Source: Pyropia yezoensis (lineage: Eukaryota; Rhodophyta; Bangiophyceae; Bangiales; Bangiaceae). From it: a stretch of 64,000 nucleotides of DNA. A program made the position numbers and the translations under genes. The notes beneath the pieces were generated by a model. That model made no database searches and had not been told where the DNA came from. It saw only the letters and a list, made by a program, of their open reading frames with translations. Shown one piece after another: positions 11,854-20,650 of this stretch. The first letter of the stretch is position 1. Every line of letters starts with the position of its first letter. The stretch is from the NCBI GenBank assembly GCA_009829735.1, contig CM020619.1, positions 23,771,554 to 23,835,553 on the forward strand, read 5' to 3'.

Positions 11854-13800
11854 ATGGCTAGCTCGGACCCCCCGTCGTCCGGGGAGTACACGGGTGACGC
11901 ACGTACTTCAGTGCCTTTGAATACTGGTGAGACACAGGTGGGTTTACCTGGGGTCGCAGAGGGACTAGAGGTCCCTCAAGCCAGCAGGACTGGAAGTGCG
12001 GGCGGGCAACAGGCCACCCCGACTCAGTCGGGAGTTCACTCGGGTGACACTTCTGACGTGGGTGGGCCGAAGTCTGGCCACCGCGTGGTATACTCAACGG
12101 GAACGTCCCAAGGGGTGAGGACTGTCCCCGCGAGTTCCACTCGGGTTGGAGCCAACTTTGGCATGGAGCCATCGCCAACTAGGCTTTCGGAGGACGGCGG
12201 ACCTCCGTTGGTCGGCGATGGGCTCGCGCCCATGCCCCCGGTTGAGACCCCTGAGGAACGTGGTTACCCCTCAGGTGGACTCCCGGAGGCGGACCGAGAC
12301 TCAACTGGAGTCGTCAATCCACTCCTCGCGGAAACTGTCCGTCGGGAGGCGACCAATGTGTTGCGGCAGACTTTGCCGGACCTGGTGGTCACGATGACGA
12401 ATACTATTCTGAATCAGATTGTAGCGAGTTTGCCAGATGGCCTGAATGTCCAGACCGGATTGGGGCTTTCGAGCCCACAGGCGCAGGGGGAATCCCTCCC
12501 CACGCCTATCTCGGGTCGCCCCGAACTGGGGGCGACACCTGTGACTCCCAACGAGGGAGCCACACCATACGCGGTGGGGCGTACGCCCTTCACGGGGGAG
12601 TTCCCCTCGGAAACGCCGGCGGCTACACCAAGCTCGCCGTACCAGACTACAGGCACTGAGGGTGGACTTACCCCAGTGCCACAGCGGCTGTTCCCTCAAC
12701 GTGAGGTGCCGCCCAAGATTCAGGTAGCCAACCCGGTCTACCAGCGGATCTTTGACTGTGAGACCTACGCTCTCCACAACAAGTCGGTGGCGTATGGTCC
12801 TGACCAGGCCCGAGCTATGGGCCGTGCCAAGAAGAATGCACTTCATTCTTTTGGGCACAGAGCGGAGTGGGATGGAACTCCCCCCCTCCGTGTCTTTGAG
12901 TTCCTACGTCGTTTCACAAAAGCCTGTGACGACAATGCCATAAGTGAAGGCATGGCTTTTTACATGCTACAGGAGTTTACGAAGGGAGACCTGCGGACAG
13001 AACTTATGTCCGTCATGCCCAGCTCCTCAAGTGGAGGCGCTGGGGAGGTGACGTCCTATTTGGAGCTCGTCAACTGGTTGTTGAGGGCCATGGTTGATGA
13101 AGCGGCGTTGGCTTCTCAAGTCGAGGAGTTTACGCAAGCCCATCAGGAAGAGGCGGAGGACGAGTTGTCCTTTGCGGAGCGAGTCCGTAAGCTCAACAAT
13201 CTTTGTGGGTTTCTTCATCCACAAGCTGTGGTGAAGAGTCGGTTTGTGGAAGGACTCCACTGGTCAGTCCGGATGGAGACCCGGGAGCATAACACTGCCC
13301 GGGCGACCCTGGCCGAGTTGGCTAGGTTCGCCTACCGCAGAGGCGAGGCCTACCGCAAGTTGCGGGAGGAACAACGCCAGGAGCGTCAGGCCGAGTTGGC
13401 CAAGGAACGGGAAGAGGCGCGCCAGGCCAGAGAGTTGCGAGAGGCACGCCGAATCCGCAAGGAGAGGGTGGTAGCTGCCGTGGGAACTTCCCAAGGTACC
13501 TCGTCGTCTTCCCCAGTTGGGAAGACCCCTCCGGGAACTGATCATCGGTGTTGGAACTGCAACTCCGATGGTCACTGGGCATATGATTGCCCCAAGTTGA
13601 GTAAACGCATCCAACAGCTTGTTAGGAATGCGAGTAAGAAGTCGGCTACGAACGAAGTGCGTTCACGCCGCGAGGGTGGGTCTCGACCAGTGGTGGCGGT
13701 CGCCACACCCTCGACGGAGGGGGCGGACACGTCGTCCTCGGACTCGTCGTCGTCCCCTTCGCCCTCAGATTCGGACGCCAAGTCGGCGGGAAACGAATGA
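11854..13800 (+). CDS. gag: Element B Gag (648 aa)
   Basis: The first ATG of the frame is at 11854. The frame is open from 11830, but that codon is GTG. The N-terminal 300 residues are Thr/Pro/Gly/Ser-rich and look disordered. A capsid-like core follows (about residues 300-470: FEFLRRFTKACDDNAISEG, then helical segments). Next comes a highly charged Arg/Glu/Gln coiled-coil-like stretch (about 500-545), a CCHC zinc knuckle CWNCNSDGHWAYDC at 13549-13590, and an Asp/Ser-rich tail. In the retrotransposon family, Gag forms the particle and binds genomic RNA through the knuckle. It stops at TGA 13798-13800, one base out of frame with pol. Sister copy D has a 2-bp deletion here, whereas B is intact. 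Confidence 0.93.
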   Translation: MASSDPPSSGEYTGDARTSVPLNTGETQVGLPGVAEGLEVPQASRTGSAGGQQATPTQSGVHSGDTSDVGGPKSGHRVVYSTGTSQGVRTVPASSTRVGANFGMEPSPTRLSEDGGPPLVGDGLAPMPPVETPEERGYPSGGLPEADRDSTGVVNPLLAETVRREATNVLRQTLPDLVVTMTNTILNQIVASLPDGLNVQTGLGLSSPQAQGESLPTPISGRPELGATPVTPNEGATPYAVGRTPFTGEFPSETPAATPSSPYQTTGTEGGLTPVPQRLFPQREVPPKIQVANPVYQRIFDCETYALHNKSVAYGPDQARAMGRAKKNALHSFGHRAEWDGTPPLRVFEFLRRFTKACDDNAISEGMAFYMLQEFTKGDLRTELMSVMPSSSSGGAGEVTSYLELVNWLLRAMVDEAALASQVEEFTQAHQEEAEDELSFAERVRKLNNLCGFLHPQAVVKSRFVEGLHWSVRMETREHNTARATLAELARFAYRRGEAYRKLREEQRQERQAELAKEREEARQARELREARRIRKERVVAAVGTSQGTSSSSPVGKTPPGTDHRCWNCNSDGHWAYDCPKLSKRIQQLVRNASKKSATNEVRSRREGGSRPVVAVATPSTEGADTSSSDSSSSPSPSDSDAKSAGNE

Positions 13801-13833
13801 CCGTTGGAGCTGGTCGTCCGAAGCTCACAACGG
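13788..13833 (+). promoter_or_regulatory. Element B -1 ribosomal frameshift signal
   Basis: The heptamer G GGA AAC (13788-13794) is in register with gag. A 6-nt spacer (13795-13800, containing the gag stop) follows. Then comes a stem of CCGTTG + GAGCT (13801-13811), a 10-nt loop, AGCTC (13822-13826), one bulged A, and CAACGG (13828-13833). That makes 11 pairs with one bulge. Element F keeps heptamer and spacer, and its fourth stem pair is C-G instead of T-A, a compensatory change. An ATG overlapping the stop (13797) is a less likely alternative start. Confidence 0.8.
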
Positions 13834-16800
13834 CAGCCTCGGCCAAGTGGGCCAAGAGGACGAACCAACCGTGTCGGATACTGCGGCGACCTAAGGGAGT
13901 CCGCCCACCTCGGGTGGGACTTCCCAAGAACGTAAACCCACGTCGGGTCATCGCGGTGCTGACGGGTGAGAACTTCCAGGTGGCTGGACGGGTGCAACTT
14001 GCCCCCGGCCGCGCCTGTTGTGTCCGTATCGTACTTGATACCGGGTCAGGAGCCTCCTTGATACGCAAGTCGCTATTACCAAAGGGGATGAGGCTCCAAC
14101 GCTGGAAGTCTAAAGCTGACCATCTGATCGATATCAATGGTGGGGTACTTCCCATCGTTGGTGCCGTGACCCTACCAACTCGGCTGGGGACCCATGAGGT
14201 CGACGTGACCTATGGTGTAGTTGAGAATATATCGGTACCCCTGCTTCTGGGTACCCCTTATGTCGTAACACAAGTGCCTTTGATTTGTGGCCCTGAGTAC
14301 TGGGTCAAGTTGATGAATGGGGAGACTATCCCCATCCTTGGTAAGGGAAAGTCTGTGGCTCCTGTGACAGTTTCACAGTCGAAGCCTGTTTGTTCTGTGA
14401 GGGAAGGGTTTACTGCTACTCTGCGTTTAGCCCGTAAAGTCATGTTGCCCCCCAACTCGGTGGCGCACGTGGATGTTGTAACTGATTATGCGGGGAACGG
14501 GTTGGTGCACCCTAACCCCCGTCTTGCTCGCAAGCACCAAGTGCATGTTGCCCTTGGCACGATGGACTCCAAAGCCGGAGTCCCGTGGAGGATCCAGGTG
14601 ATGAACCTGAGCTCGTCGCCCAAGTTCTTCAAGTCGGGGGCCAAGTTCGGCTATATCGACCAACACGAGGGACCGGTAGTAGCGGTCACCCTCAGCGCGG
14701 GCGCAAGTAGCGACCCGAAGTCCGGAAAGGAGAAGCATCAAGCCAAGTCGGCCGCCTCTCCTCGGCCCCAGGTAAACATGGAGGGTGTTCCACCCAGGTT
14801 GAGGGTTCAAGTTGAACGCCTCTTGGACCAATATCACAAGTTGTGGGATGGTCAATTGGGACTCATGAGAGCTACCCAACACCGGATCGAGTTGAAACCC
14901 GGTGCGCCCCCTATACGCCAACAACCGTATAGGGGGGGACCCCGTTCAAGGGCCCTCGTTAAGGAGCAAGTTGCTCGCATGGAGGCCCTCGATGTGATCG
15001 AGGCCAGCAACGCCGAGTGGGCGAGTCCGGTGGTGATCGTCCCCAAAGTTGATGGGACCCCCCGGTTCTGTATCGACTACCGTAAGCTCAACGAGAGCAC
15101 GGTGAAGGATAGTTATCCCCTACCTCGGATGGATGACTGTCTGGACTCTCTGGGGGAGGCAAACGTGTTCTCTACCCTGGACTGTAACGCGGGGTACTGG
15201 CAAATTCCCATTGCCCCGGAGGACAGGCATAAAACTACCTTTACCTGTCACTGTGGTACCTACCAGTGCAAGCGCCTACCGTTTGGCCTGTGTAACGCGC
15301 CGGCAACTTTCCAGCGCGCTATGGACATGATTCTGGCCGGAGTACGGTGGCAGATCTGTCTCGTGTACCTAGACGATATCATTGTGTTCTCCCGAAGTCC
15401 GGAGGAACACATTGGCCATCTTGGCCAGGTGTTCAAGCTACTTGCTGACGCCGGAGTGTCACTGAAGGCGAGTAAGTGCCACCTCTTCACTCAAGAGGTG
15501 GAGTACTTGGGACATGTTGTCCGTCCGGGGCGTCTCAGTGTCAACAAGAAAAACTTGAGGGCCATCCGCAAGGCTCAGTACCCCCGGACCCAGACCCAGA
15601 TGAGGAGCTTCCTCGGGATGTGTAACGTGTACCGACGTTTCACTAAGGGCTTCGCCAAAGTGGCGAAGCCGTTGAATGAGTTAGTGAGCTCAACGCTACC
15701 GAAGAACCTGCCTCCCCCAAGTCGGGTGGAGCAGGAATCCTTTGAGACTCTTCGGGACCTTCTGCTGAAGCCCCCTATCCTGGCTATTCCCAGGTTGGGA
15801 GGCCACTACATCCTGGATGTGGACGCTAGCTACGACCAACTTGGTTGTGTGTTGCTTCAGCAACAGCCGGACAAGGAGTACTTGCCGGTGGGATACTTCA
15901 GCAAGGGGCTAAACTCGGCCGAGAAGAACTACGGAGTCACCGAGTTGGAAGGACTCGCAGTGGTATGGGCGGTGACGTCACTTCGTCACTACCTAGAGGG
16001 TGAGAAGTTCCTCATCCGCTGTGACCACCGCGCGTTGCAGTTCATCTTCAAGACGGACTGTACGAACACTCGTCTCAACCGGTGGAGGGTGCGACTTGCA
16101 CCCTTCAACTTTGATATTGAGTACCGACCTGGCAGGCAACATGCCCTTGCCGACGGCCTCTCTCGGGTACCTACCGAGGGACTGGACACCACCCCAGTCG
16201 ATGAGGACATCCCCATCGTGGGGGTAGTCACGCGCTCGGGTCAGGCGTTGAATCCCGAGGCGCCAGGGAACAAGAAGTACTTGCCCCTGTCCCTGGACGA
16301 AGTAGTGAAGGCCCAGGCCGAGGATCCCTTCTGCAAGTCGCAGAGGGATACCCTGGATACAGTGGCGGAGACGCGGTTCTTCCTGGGAGACGATGGCCTC
16401 CTCATGAGGAGGGGGGTATTCCAGGGGACCGAACAACTTGTCGTCCCCGCATCCCTCAAGGACAGTATCCTTGAGAGGGAGCATAACGCTCCCACGGGTG
16501 GACACCTGGGGTCTAGTAAACTGTACCAGACCCTGAGGACCAGGTACTACTGGCCGTCCATGGTGGTGGACATCTACAGTTGGGTGGCTGCCTGCACAAG
16601 TTGTGCACAGAACCGTCTGATGGAACGGCGGCCTACTACGGCTATGCTATTGTTCCCGGCCAAGGAGCCCTTCGCCGCGTTGGCGATGGACATCCTTGGG
16701 CCACTGCCAGTGACCGAGGAGGGCAACCAGTACCTCCTGGTCATCTGTGACCGCTTCACGAAACTTACGCGAGCGATCCCACTGGCAGAGATCACGGCCA

Positions 16801-17780
16801 TGTCGGTCGTGTCAGCCTTCCTAGATCACTGGGTTGCCGCGTATGGCATTCCGGATAGTACACTATCGGACAATGGACCGCAATTTGCGTCTGTACTGTT
16901 TCAAGGAGTGCTGGATATGTTGGGGGTTAAGGCAAACTATGCCACCCCCTACCACCCACAAACTAATGGGCAGGTGGAGCGCTTCAACAAAACTATTGTT
17001 AGGCAGCTGCGCCATTATGTGAGTGAGCACGTGAAGACGTGGGACCAATACATTTCTATTCTGACCACTGCCTACAATTCGCAGGTTCACTCATCTACCG
17101 GGGAAGTACCCCTCGCTTTTGTGACCCCCCGTCGCGTGCGGTCTATTGCCGTGCGGCGGCCGCTCCCAACTAGGGAGAATGGTGGCAATACGCCCACTCC
17201 TACTGAGAGTAAGGCGGAGTTCGCTGCTAGGCTTGAAAACCTCATCCCTAAAGTCAGGGCTGAGATGGACAAAGCACAAAAGCGCTACAAGCGTACCTTT
17301 GACAAAAAGGTGCGCAACGCCAAGCATGTCCCCGAGCAGGGTGACTGGGTATTGGTCCACTCACACACCCCAACTGGGGGTAAGTTGGTGTTCCAGACGA
17401 AGGGGCCGTACCAGGTCCTTCGTACTGATGGGCGGCGCTTCACCATCGAAAGTGACGATGGGGTCCGCACAGTGAACGGACAGGACGTGGTCAAAGTTGC
17501 ACCACCGCCTGCAGGCGACCCAGCTTGGGCGCGTGCCTTGAAAACGTGGCGCCTGCCCTCGCTGCCTGCAGCCAAACAGGGCCCGCAGGAGTACGTGTTC
17601 GACAAGTTCATCGACCACGGCTGGGATGAGGATACTGACCGCCTCATGTTGAGGGTGCGTTGGTTTGGCTACAAAGCCAAGGACGATACGTGGGAGTATG
17701 TGGAGGACCTTCCTGCTGAGAAGGTCCGGGCGTACTGTGCCCGGAACGAGATAGACCCTAACAGCCCTCCCTCAACGTGA
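13797..17780 (+). CDS. pol: Element B Pol: protease, RT, RNase H, integrase, chromodomain (1327 aa)
   Basis: The pol frame is open from about 13638 and overlaps the end of gag, so it is probably made as a Gag-Pol fusion. The ATG at 13797 overlaps the gag TGA. Protease: LDTGSG at residues 80-85. RT: FCIDYRKLNE, LPFGLCNAPATFQR, YLDD at about 524. RNase H: DVDASYDQLG at about 674 and a later DHRALQ. Integrase: H-H-C-C finger from about 896, catalytic D in MDILGP (about 965), D in SDNGPQF, and E exactly 36 positions later (D35E) in GQVERFNK. A chromodomain occupies about residues 1266-1315 (WFGYKAKDDTWEY). All catalytic residues are present. In this family the chromodomain binds modified histones and directs integration. 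Confidence 0.96.
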   Translation: MTVGAGRPKLTTAASAKWAKRTNQPCRILRRPKGVRPPRVGLPKNVNPRRVIAVLTGENFQVAGRVQLAPGRACCVRIVLDTGSGASLIRKSLLPKGMRLQRWKSKADHLIDINGGVLPIVGAVTLPTRLGTHEVDVTYGVVENISVPLLLGTPYVVTQVPLICGPEYWVKLMNGETIPILGKGKSVAPVTVSQSKPVCSVREGFTATLRLARKVMLPPNSVAHVDVVTDYAGNGLVHPNPRLARKHQVHVALGTMDSKAGVPWRIQVMNLSSSPKFFKSGAKFGYIDQHEGPVVAVTLSAGASSDPKSGKEKHQAKSAASPRPQVNMEGVPPRLRVQVERLLDQYHKLWDGQLGLMRATQHRIELKPGAPPIRQQPYRGGPRSRALVKEQVARMEALDVIEASNAEWASPVVIVPKVDGTPRFCIDYRKLNESTVKDSYPLPRMDDCLDSLGEANVFSTLDCNAGYWQIPIAPEDRHKTTFTCHCGTYQCKRLPFGLCNAPATFQRAMDMILAGVRWQICLVYLDDIIVFSRSPEEHIGHLGQVFKLLADAGVSLKASKCHLFTQEVEYLGHVVRPGRLSVNKKNLRAIRKAQYPRTQTQMRSFLGMCNVYRRFTKGFAKVAKPLNELVSSTLPKNLPPPSRVEQESFETLRDLLLKPPILAIPRLGGHYILDVDASYDQLGCVLLQQQPDKEYLPVGYFSKGLNSAEKNYGVTELEGLAVVWAVTSLRHYLEGEKFLIRCDHRALQFIFKTDCTNTRLNRWRVRLAPFNFDIEYRPGRQHALADGLSRVPTEGLDTTPVDEDIPIVGVVTRSGQALNPEAPGNKKYLPLSLDEVVKAQAEDPFCKSQRDTLDTVAETRFFLGDDGLLMRRGVFQGTEQLVVPASLKDSILEREHNAPTGGHLGSSKLYQTLRTRYYWPSMVVDIYSWVAACTSCAQNRLMERRPTTAMLLFPAKEPFAALAMDILGPLPVTEEGNQYLLVICDRFTKLTRAIPLAEITAMSVVSAFLDHWVAAYGIPDSTLSDNGPQFASVLFQGVLDMLGVKANYATPYHPQTNGQVERFNKTIVRQLRHYVSEHVKTWDQYISILTTAYNSQVHSSTGEVPLAFVTPRRVRSIAVRRPLPTRENGGNTPTPTESKAEFAARLENLIPKVRAEMDKAQKRYKRTFDKKVRNAKHVPEQGDWVLVHSHTPTGGKLVFQTKGPYQVLRTDGRRFTIESDDGVRTVNGQDVVKVAPPPAGDPAWARALKTWRLPSLPAAKQGPQEYVFDKFIDHGWDEDTDRLMLRVRWFGYKAKDDTWEYVEDLPAEKVRAYCARNEIDPNSPPST

Positions 17781-17891
17781 GGGAAGGCCGAGCAACAGTG
17801 CCAAGAGAGTGCTTCAAGTCGAAGTGGTACGCAGAGTGGCTTTAAACTACAGCCCTAACCCTCACACTCTCACAACAAAGGCAGCTGCCAA
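17781..17891. other. Intergenic gap between converging pol and antisense ORF (element B)
   Basis: This 111-bp stretch lies between the two stop codons. It should hold the 3' processing signal of at least the antisense transcript, but I recognise no clear terminator or poly(A) motif. D keeps nearly the same sequence. Confidence 0.4.
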
Positions 17892-19835
17892 CTAGGCACG
17901 CATGCTAGACTCTCCCACTCCACGGCCCTCGCCCTCACGTGGAGGCGAGCGGCGAGACCCACGCCGATAACGGTCTCCACTCGTTGGAAGGGGCGGCGGC
18001 TCCAAGTCGGAACCGTCGCGCCCCTCACGGTCGCGCAAGTGGCGCCGACCGTGGCTACTCTTCTGCCTGGTCTTGCGCGCAAGTTTGCGACGCAGACGCT
18101 GGACAGACTCCGTCTCCGATGGGGTAGAGGACTCCGAGACGGAGTAAGACAACTCGTCTTCCGACACGGAGGGAGAGCGCCGCGAGTGACGGCGACGACG
18201 GCGAGGAGGCGAGTATGCCCGGCTCGCACGACGCTTGCCACGCCCAAGTGGGGTTGGCTGGGGCATAATAGCCCCAATGCGAGCCAACTCGGCCGTCATA
18301 AACTCCGCCACCGACTCGCAACTCGCGGTCGCCACTGCAGTACGAACGCGCTCCTCAAGTTGAGGAGTCTCGGAACTTTGGAGGGTTGCGGTCGACGCGG
18401 CCAACCAGGAAATGGTGCGCACCAACGTGGTGATCATCATCTCTGAGGTTAGAGGCGTGGGCGGTAACACCAACTTGGGGTATACCGTCAGGAGGGTGGC
18501 CCCCAAGTTGGGAGACACCGGTGTGGATGACTCCACGGCCACGCTGATCGGGATGTTCCCGTGAGGCTGGAAAGGAACAGGAGGAAGCGGAGGGGCACGC
18601 CGAGGTGGCGGTACCCGGGTGTAACTGCGACCCCGACTTGGGGCTCCCGCAGTAGGTTGAGTCATATGGTCATCATATGAGGGCACAGCCATAACTATGG
18701 GCTTGTCCGGGGGTGGCGCAGTGTGACGATCCACCCCCGGGGCATACGGGTAGTCCCCGATGCCCAACCCCTCTCGTAGGACCACACGGCCGTCGTGAAG
18801 TTCACGAGCGACCCACACGAACTGGCGAAGTGCGCCATCGTCCTTGGGCCCCCGAGTGGGGCGGCGCAACTTGTGCTCAATGCTCTCCCACTCGATAAAC
18901 TTGTGGAGGCGGAGCATCTCCTCAAGTAGAGTGAGTTGTCCTGACGAGCACCCCTCAGCAACTAGCTGAGGGGTGAGCTGTTCCAAACCCTGGATGAGCC
19001 GGAGGGGGAGATGCCAGAGCATCCCCCGCCGCTGAACACATGACACCCAGGTCGACATGACCTCGAGGAGCCACTGGGTGGCCAACATGGCCCACACCAG
19101 ATGATCAGGGCCAGCCGTCAACATGACGGAGCCGAAGTGGTCAAGCAACCGTGGCAACAATGCCGGGAACCCGTAGGGGACCTCAACTTGAGGCCACCAC
19201 TCGGGCTTCTTCGGGTAGTATTGCTCCTTACTGGCAGCAGACTGCTGAGGAAACTCAAGTTGAGCCGAGGTCACCAAGTAGGGACCTCGCCGGAAGTCCT
19301 TCTCCATCCGCACATCAAAGTGATGAGTGTGCGGATCGGCCTCGTGAAGGTACGGGGGGCGAGTTGCCACCGCGTCCCAAGTGAAGATCGGCAAGTCGCC
19401 GGGACCCGGGATAGTTCCCCCGCGGTCCACCATGGCCTTGGCCCGCTGCACGTCCTCGACCTCCTCGTCGTCCAGGAAGGCAAACTGGTCCGTCCTGAAG
19501 CCGGCAGGGAACCCGACCCTACGGGGATACTTCTCCCGTAGGCGGTCCCATACCCGACCCATCGCTGCGCCGAGTCGGCCACAGCGAAGAACAGTCAACC
19601 CCTCCTCATACAGAGGCCAAGCGGGGTAAAACCACCGCCCCAAGGCCTCACGCGGGACAACTTGTCCCGCCTCCGGGGGAGATCCTGCCGTCAACCCAAA
19701 GCCGGGTGACGCGGGAGTCCCACCCCCCGGAGCGATCGCGGAGCCCCCGCCGGAAGTCCCGGCAGGCGCTGCACCGTAGGAGGTGTCCTCCATACGCTCA
19801 TCGAGAGAGTCCGTCTCCACTCCCGGAGTCGCCAT
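17892..19835 (-). CDS. Element B antisense ORF: unknown protein with Arg/Ser-rich tail (647 aa)
   Basis: The first ATG is at 19835, and the frame is open upstream to 20006 without an ATG. It stops at TAG 17894-17892, 111 bp from the converging pol stop. It overlaps no sense gene, so it is not a shadow ORF. About residues 1-70 are low complexity. A structured central region (about 75-330) has many Trp/Leu helices (YYPKKPEWWPQVEVPYGF, ATQWLLEVMSTWV, LWHLPLRLI). A helical segment near 460-530 follows, then a basic Arg/Ser-rich C-terminus (about 535-647) resembling SR-type nucleic-acid-binding or nuclear-targeting tails. A homologous ORF sits in the same place and orientation in A and D. I see no envelope-type signal or membrane segment and no known domain. 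Function unknown. Antisense extra ORFs are known from some plant Ty3/gypsy elements. Confidence 0.82.
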   Translation of the reverse strand: MATPGVETDSLDERMEDTSYGAAPAGTSGGGSAIAPGGGTPASPGFGLTAGSPPEAGQVVPREALGRWFYPAWPLYEEGLTVLRCGRLGAAMGRVWDRLREKYPRRVGFPAGFRTDQFAFLDDEEVEDVQRAKAMVDRGGTIPGPGDLPIFTWDAVATRPPYLHEADPHTHHFDVRMEKDFRRGPYLVTSAQLEFPQQSAASKEQYYPKKPEWWPQVEVPYGFPALLPRLLDHFGSVMLTAGPDHLVWAMLATQWLLEVMSTWVSCVQRRGMLWHLPLRLIQGLEQLTPQLVAEGCSSGQLTLLEEMLRLHKFIEWESIEHKLRRPTRGPKDDGALRQFVWVARELHDGRVVLREGLGIGDYPYAPGVDRHTAPPPDKPIVMAVPSYDDHMTQPTAGAPSRGRSYTRVPPPRRAPPLPPVPFQPHGNIPISVAVESSTPVSPNLGATLLTVYPKLVLPPTPLTSEMMITTLVRTISWLAASTATLQSSETPQLEERVRTAVATASCESVAEFMTAELARIGAIMPQPTPLGRGKRRASRAYSPPRRRRRHSRRSPSVSEDELSYSVSESSTPSETESVQRLRRKLARKTRQKSSHGRRHLRDREGRDGSDLEPPPLPTSGDRYRRGSRRSPPREGEGRGVGESSMRA

Positions 19836-19837
19836 GG

Positions 19838-19858
19838 CTCTCCCCAAGTTGGGGAGAG
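19838..19858 (-). promoter_or_regulatory. 21-bp perfect palindrome 2 bp upstream of the antisense ATG (element B)
   Basis: The arms CTCTCCCCAA and TTGGGGAGAG surround a single G. It ends 2 bp before the antisense ORF start codon. In the mRNA it could form a hairpin next to the start, and in DNA it could bind a dimer. It is identical in element D (53232-53252). Its role is inferred. Confidence 0.6.
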
Positions 19859-20164
19859 ACGTCCTGGCTATCGCGGCACGAGACCCGCCTCGAGTTGAGG
19901 GGGACTCGGATCGTGGGTAAACGGGTGGCCTCCCCAGCGTGGGGTGGCCCCGTGTAAGGTGAAGGAGAAGTGGTGGTGGTGGTGAGGTGTGAACCGGGGA
20001 GAGCAAGCTGCCAAGTGGGCAAGCTTGAGGAGAGGGGCGGCCAACGTGACCGCCTCCACATCCGCGTTACGTACTCAAGGGGGGACAGCAAGTCGCGTCC
20101 CCCCCCAACGCCGAGACGTGCGTTTACGCACCCCCTCACAGGGCCGACCGGGTCGGTCGGAACT
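19859..20164. other. Element B leader of the antisense ORF
   Basis: This non-coding stretch lies between the antisense start codon and the 3' LTR. It should contain the antisense promoter or leader unless transcription starts in the 3' LTR. I see G/C-rich and GGT/GTG-repeat sequence (about 19970-19990) and no TATA box. Confidence 0.4.
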
Positions 20165-20177
20165 GAGGAGAGGGGAG
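20165..20177 (+). promoter_or_regulatory. Element B polypurine tract
   Basis: GAGGAGAGGGGAG lies directly against the 3' LTR, as expected for the plus-strand primer. D has the same tract at 53555-53567. Confidence 0.85.
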
Positions 20178-20645
20178 TGTGGCAGTATTGACCCCCAGGT
20201 AGGGGGCAACACGTGCCATGCAAGGGGCGGCAGGCCACTAGCCTGGTCCGTTCCTCCCCCTGCATTTGGGTCCATATTCCCTAAGTTCGGGATAGTTAGC
20301 TTAGTAGTAAATCCAACTTGGATTTGAGGGTTTTCTGCATTTATCGTCTTGAATTTTCGTGTGGCCCGGTGGGCAGGTGCTGGGGTGGGAGATTCTGAGT
20401 GGCGAGATTCTGAGTGGACCCTGGGGGGATAAGGGGAGGGACAGCGGGGCTTGGCCCTGCGTCCCCGTCCCGACCAAGAAACTGTTGGACCACACACCAT
20501 CTTCTTGTTTGTCCGTGGGGGGATTGCCCCACAACAGGGATAGAGTGTGTGCGACTTGCACTTCTTCCGGTTCCCCCGACACGGGAGGCAGCCCTCGCAC
20601 ACCGCCCCAACTTGGGTACTGTGTGTGCGAGTGGTTTTTGCCACA
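20178..20645 (+). repeat. Element B 3' LTR
   Basis: It is 468 bp, and I could find no base difference from the 5' LTR. It ends TGCCACA and is followed by the GAACC duplication. Confidence 0.95.
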
Positions 20646-20650
20646 GAACC
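20646..20650. repeat. Element B target-site duplication, right (GAACC)
   Basis: It matches 11262-11266. The element C RT reading continues from here. Confidence 0.92.

Larger units (their letters stand above)
11267..20645 (+). mobile_element. Element B: complete, apparently intact chromovirus with antisense ORF
   Basis: The element is 9379 bp long. It has 468-bp LTRs that look identical base by base, a 5-bp GAACC duplication, a primer-binding site, gag (648 codons), pol (1327 codons), a convergent antisense ORF (647 codons) and a polypurine tract. Identical LTRs imply very recent insertion, and no gene shows a break, so this copy may still be active. It is inserted in the RT region of the decayed, oppositely oriented element C. 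Confidence 0.95.

Noticed and set aside
13797-13800. ATGA stop-start overlap as the main way of starting pol
   Set aside because: The ATG is absent at the same point in A (GTAG), F (GTAA) and E (TTGA), while the GGGAAAC heptamer is kept in A, B and F. Frameshifting explains more.
17892-19835. Antisense ORF as an envelope gene
   Set aside because: It is on the opposite strand to gag-pol and shows no signal peptide, membrane segment or fusion-peptide-like stretch.
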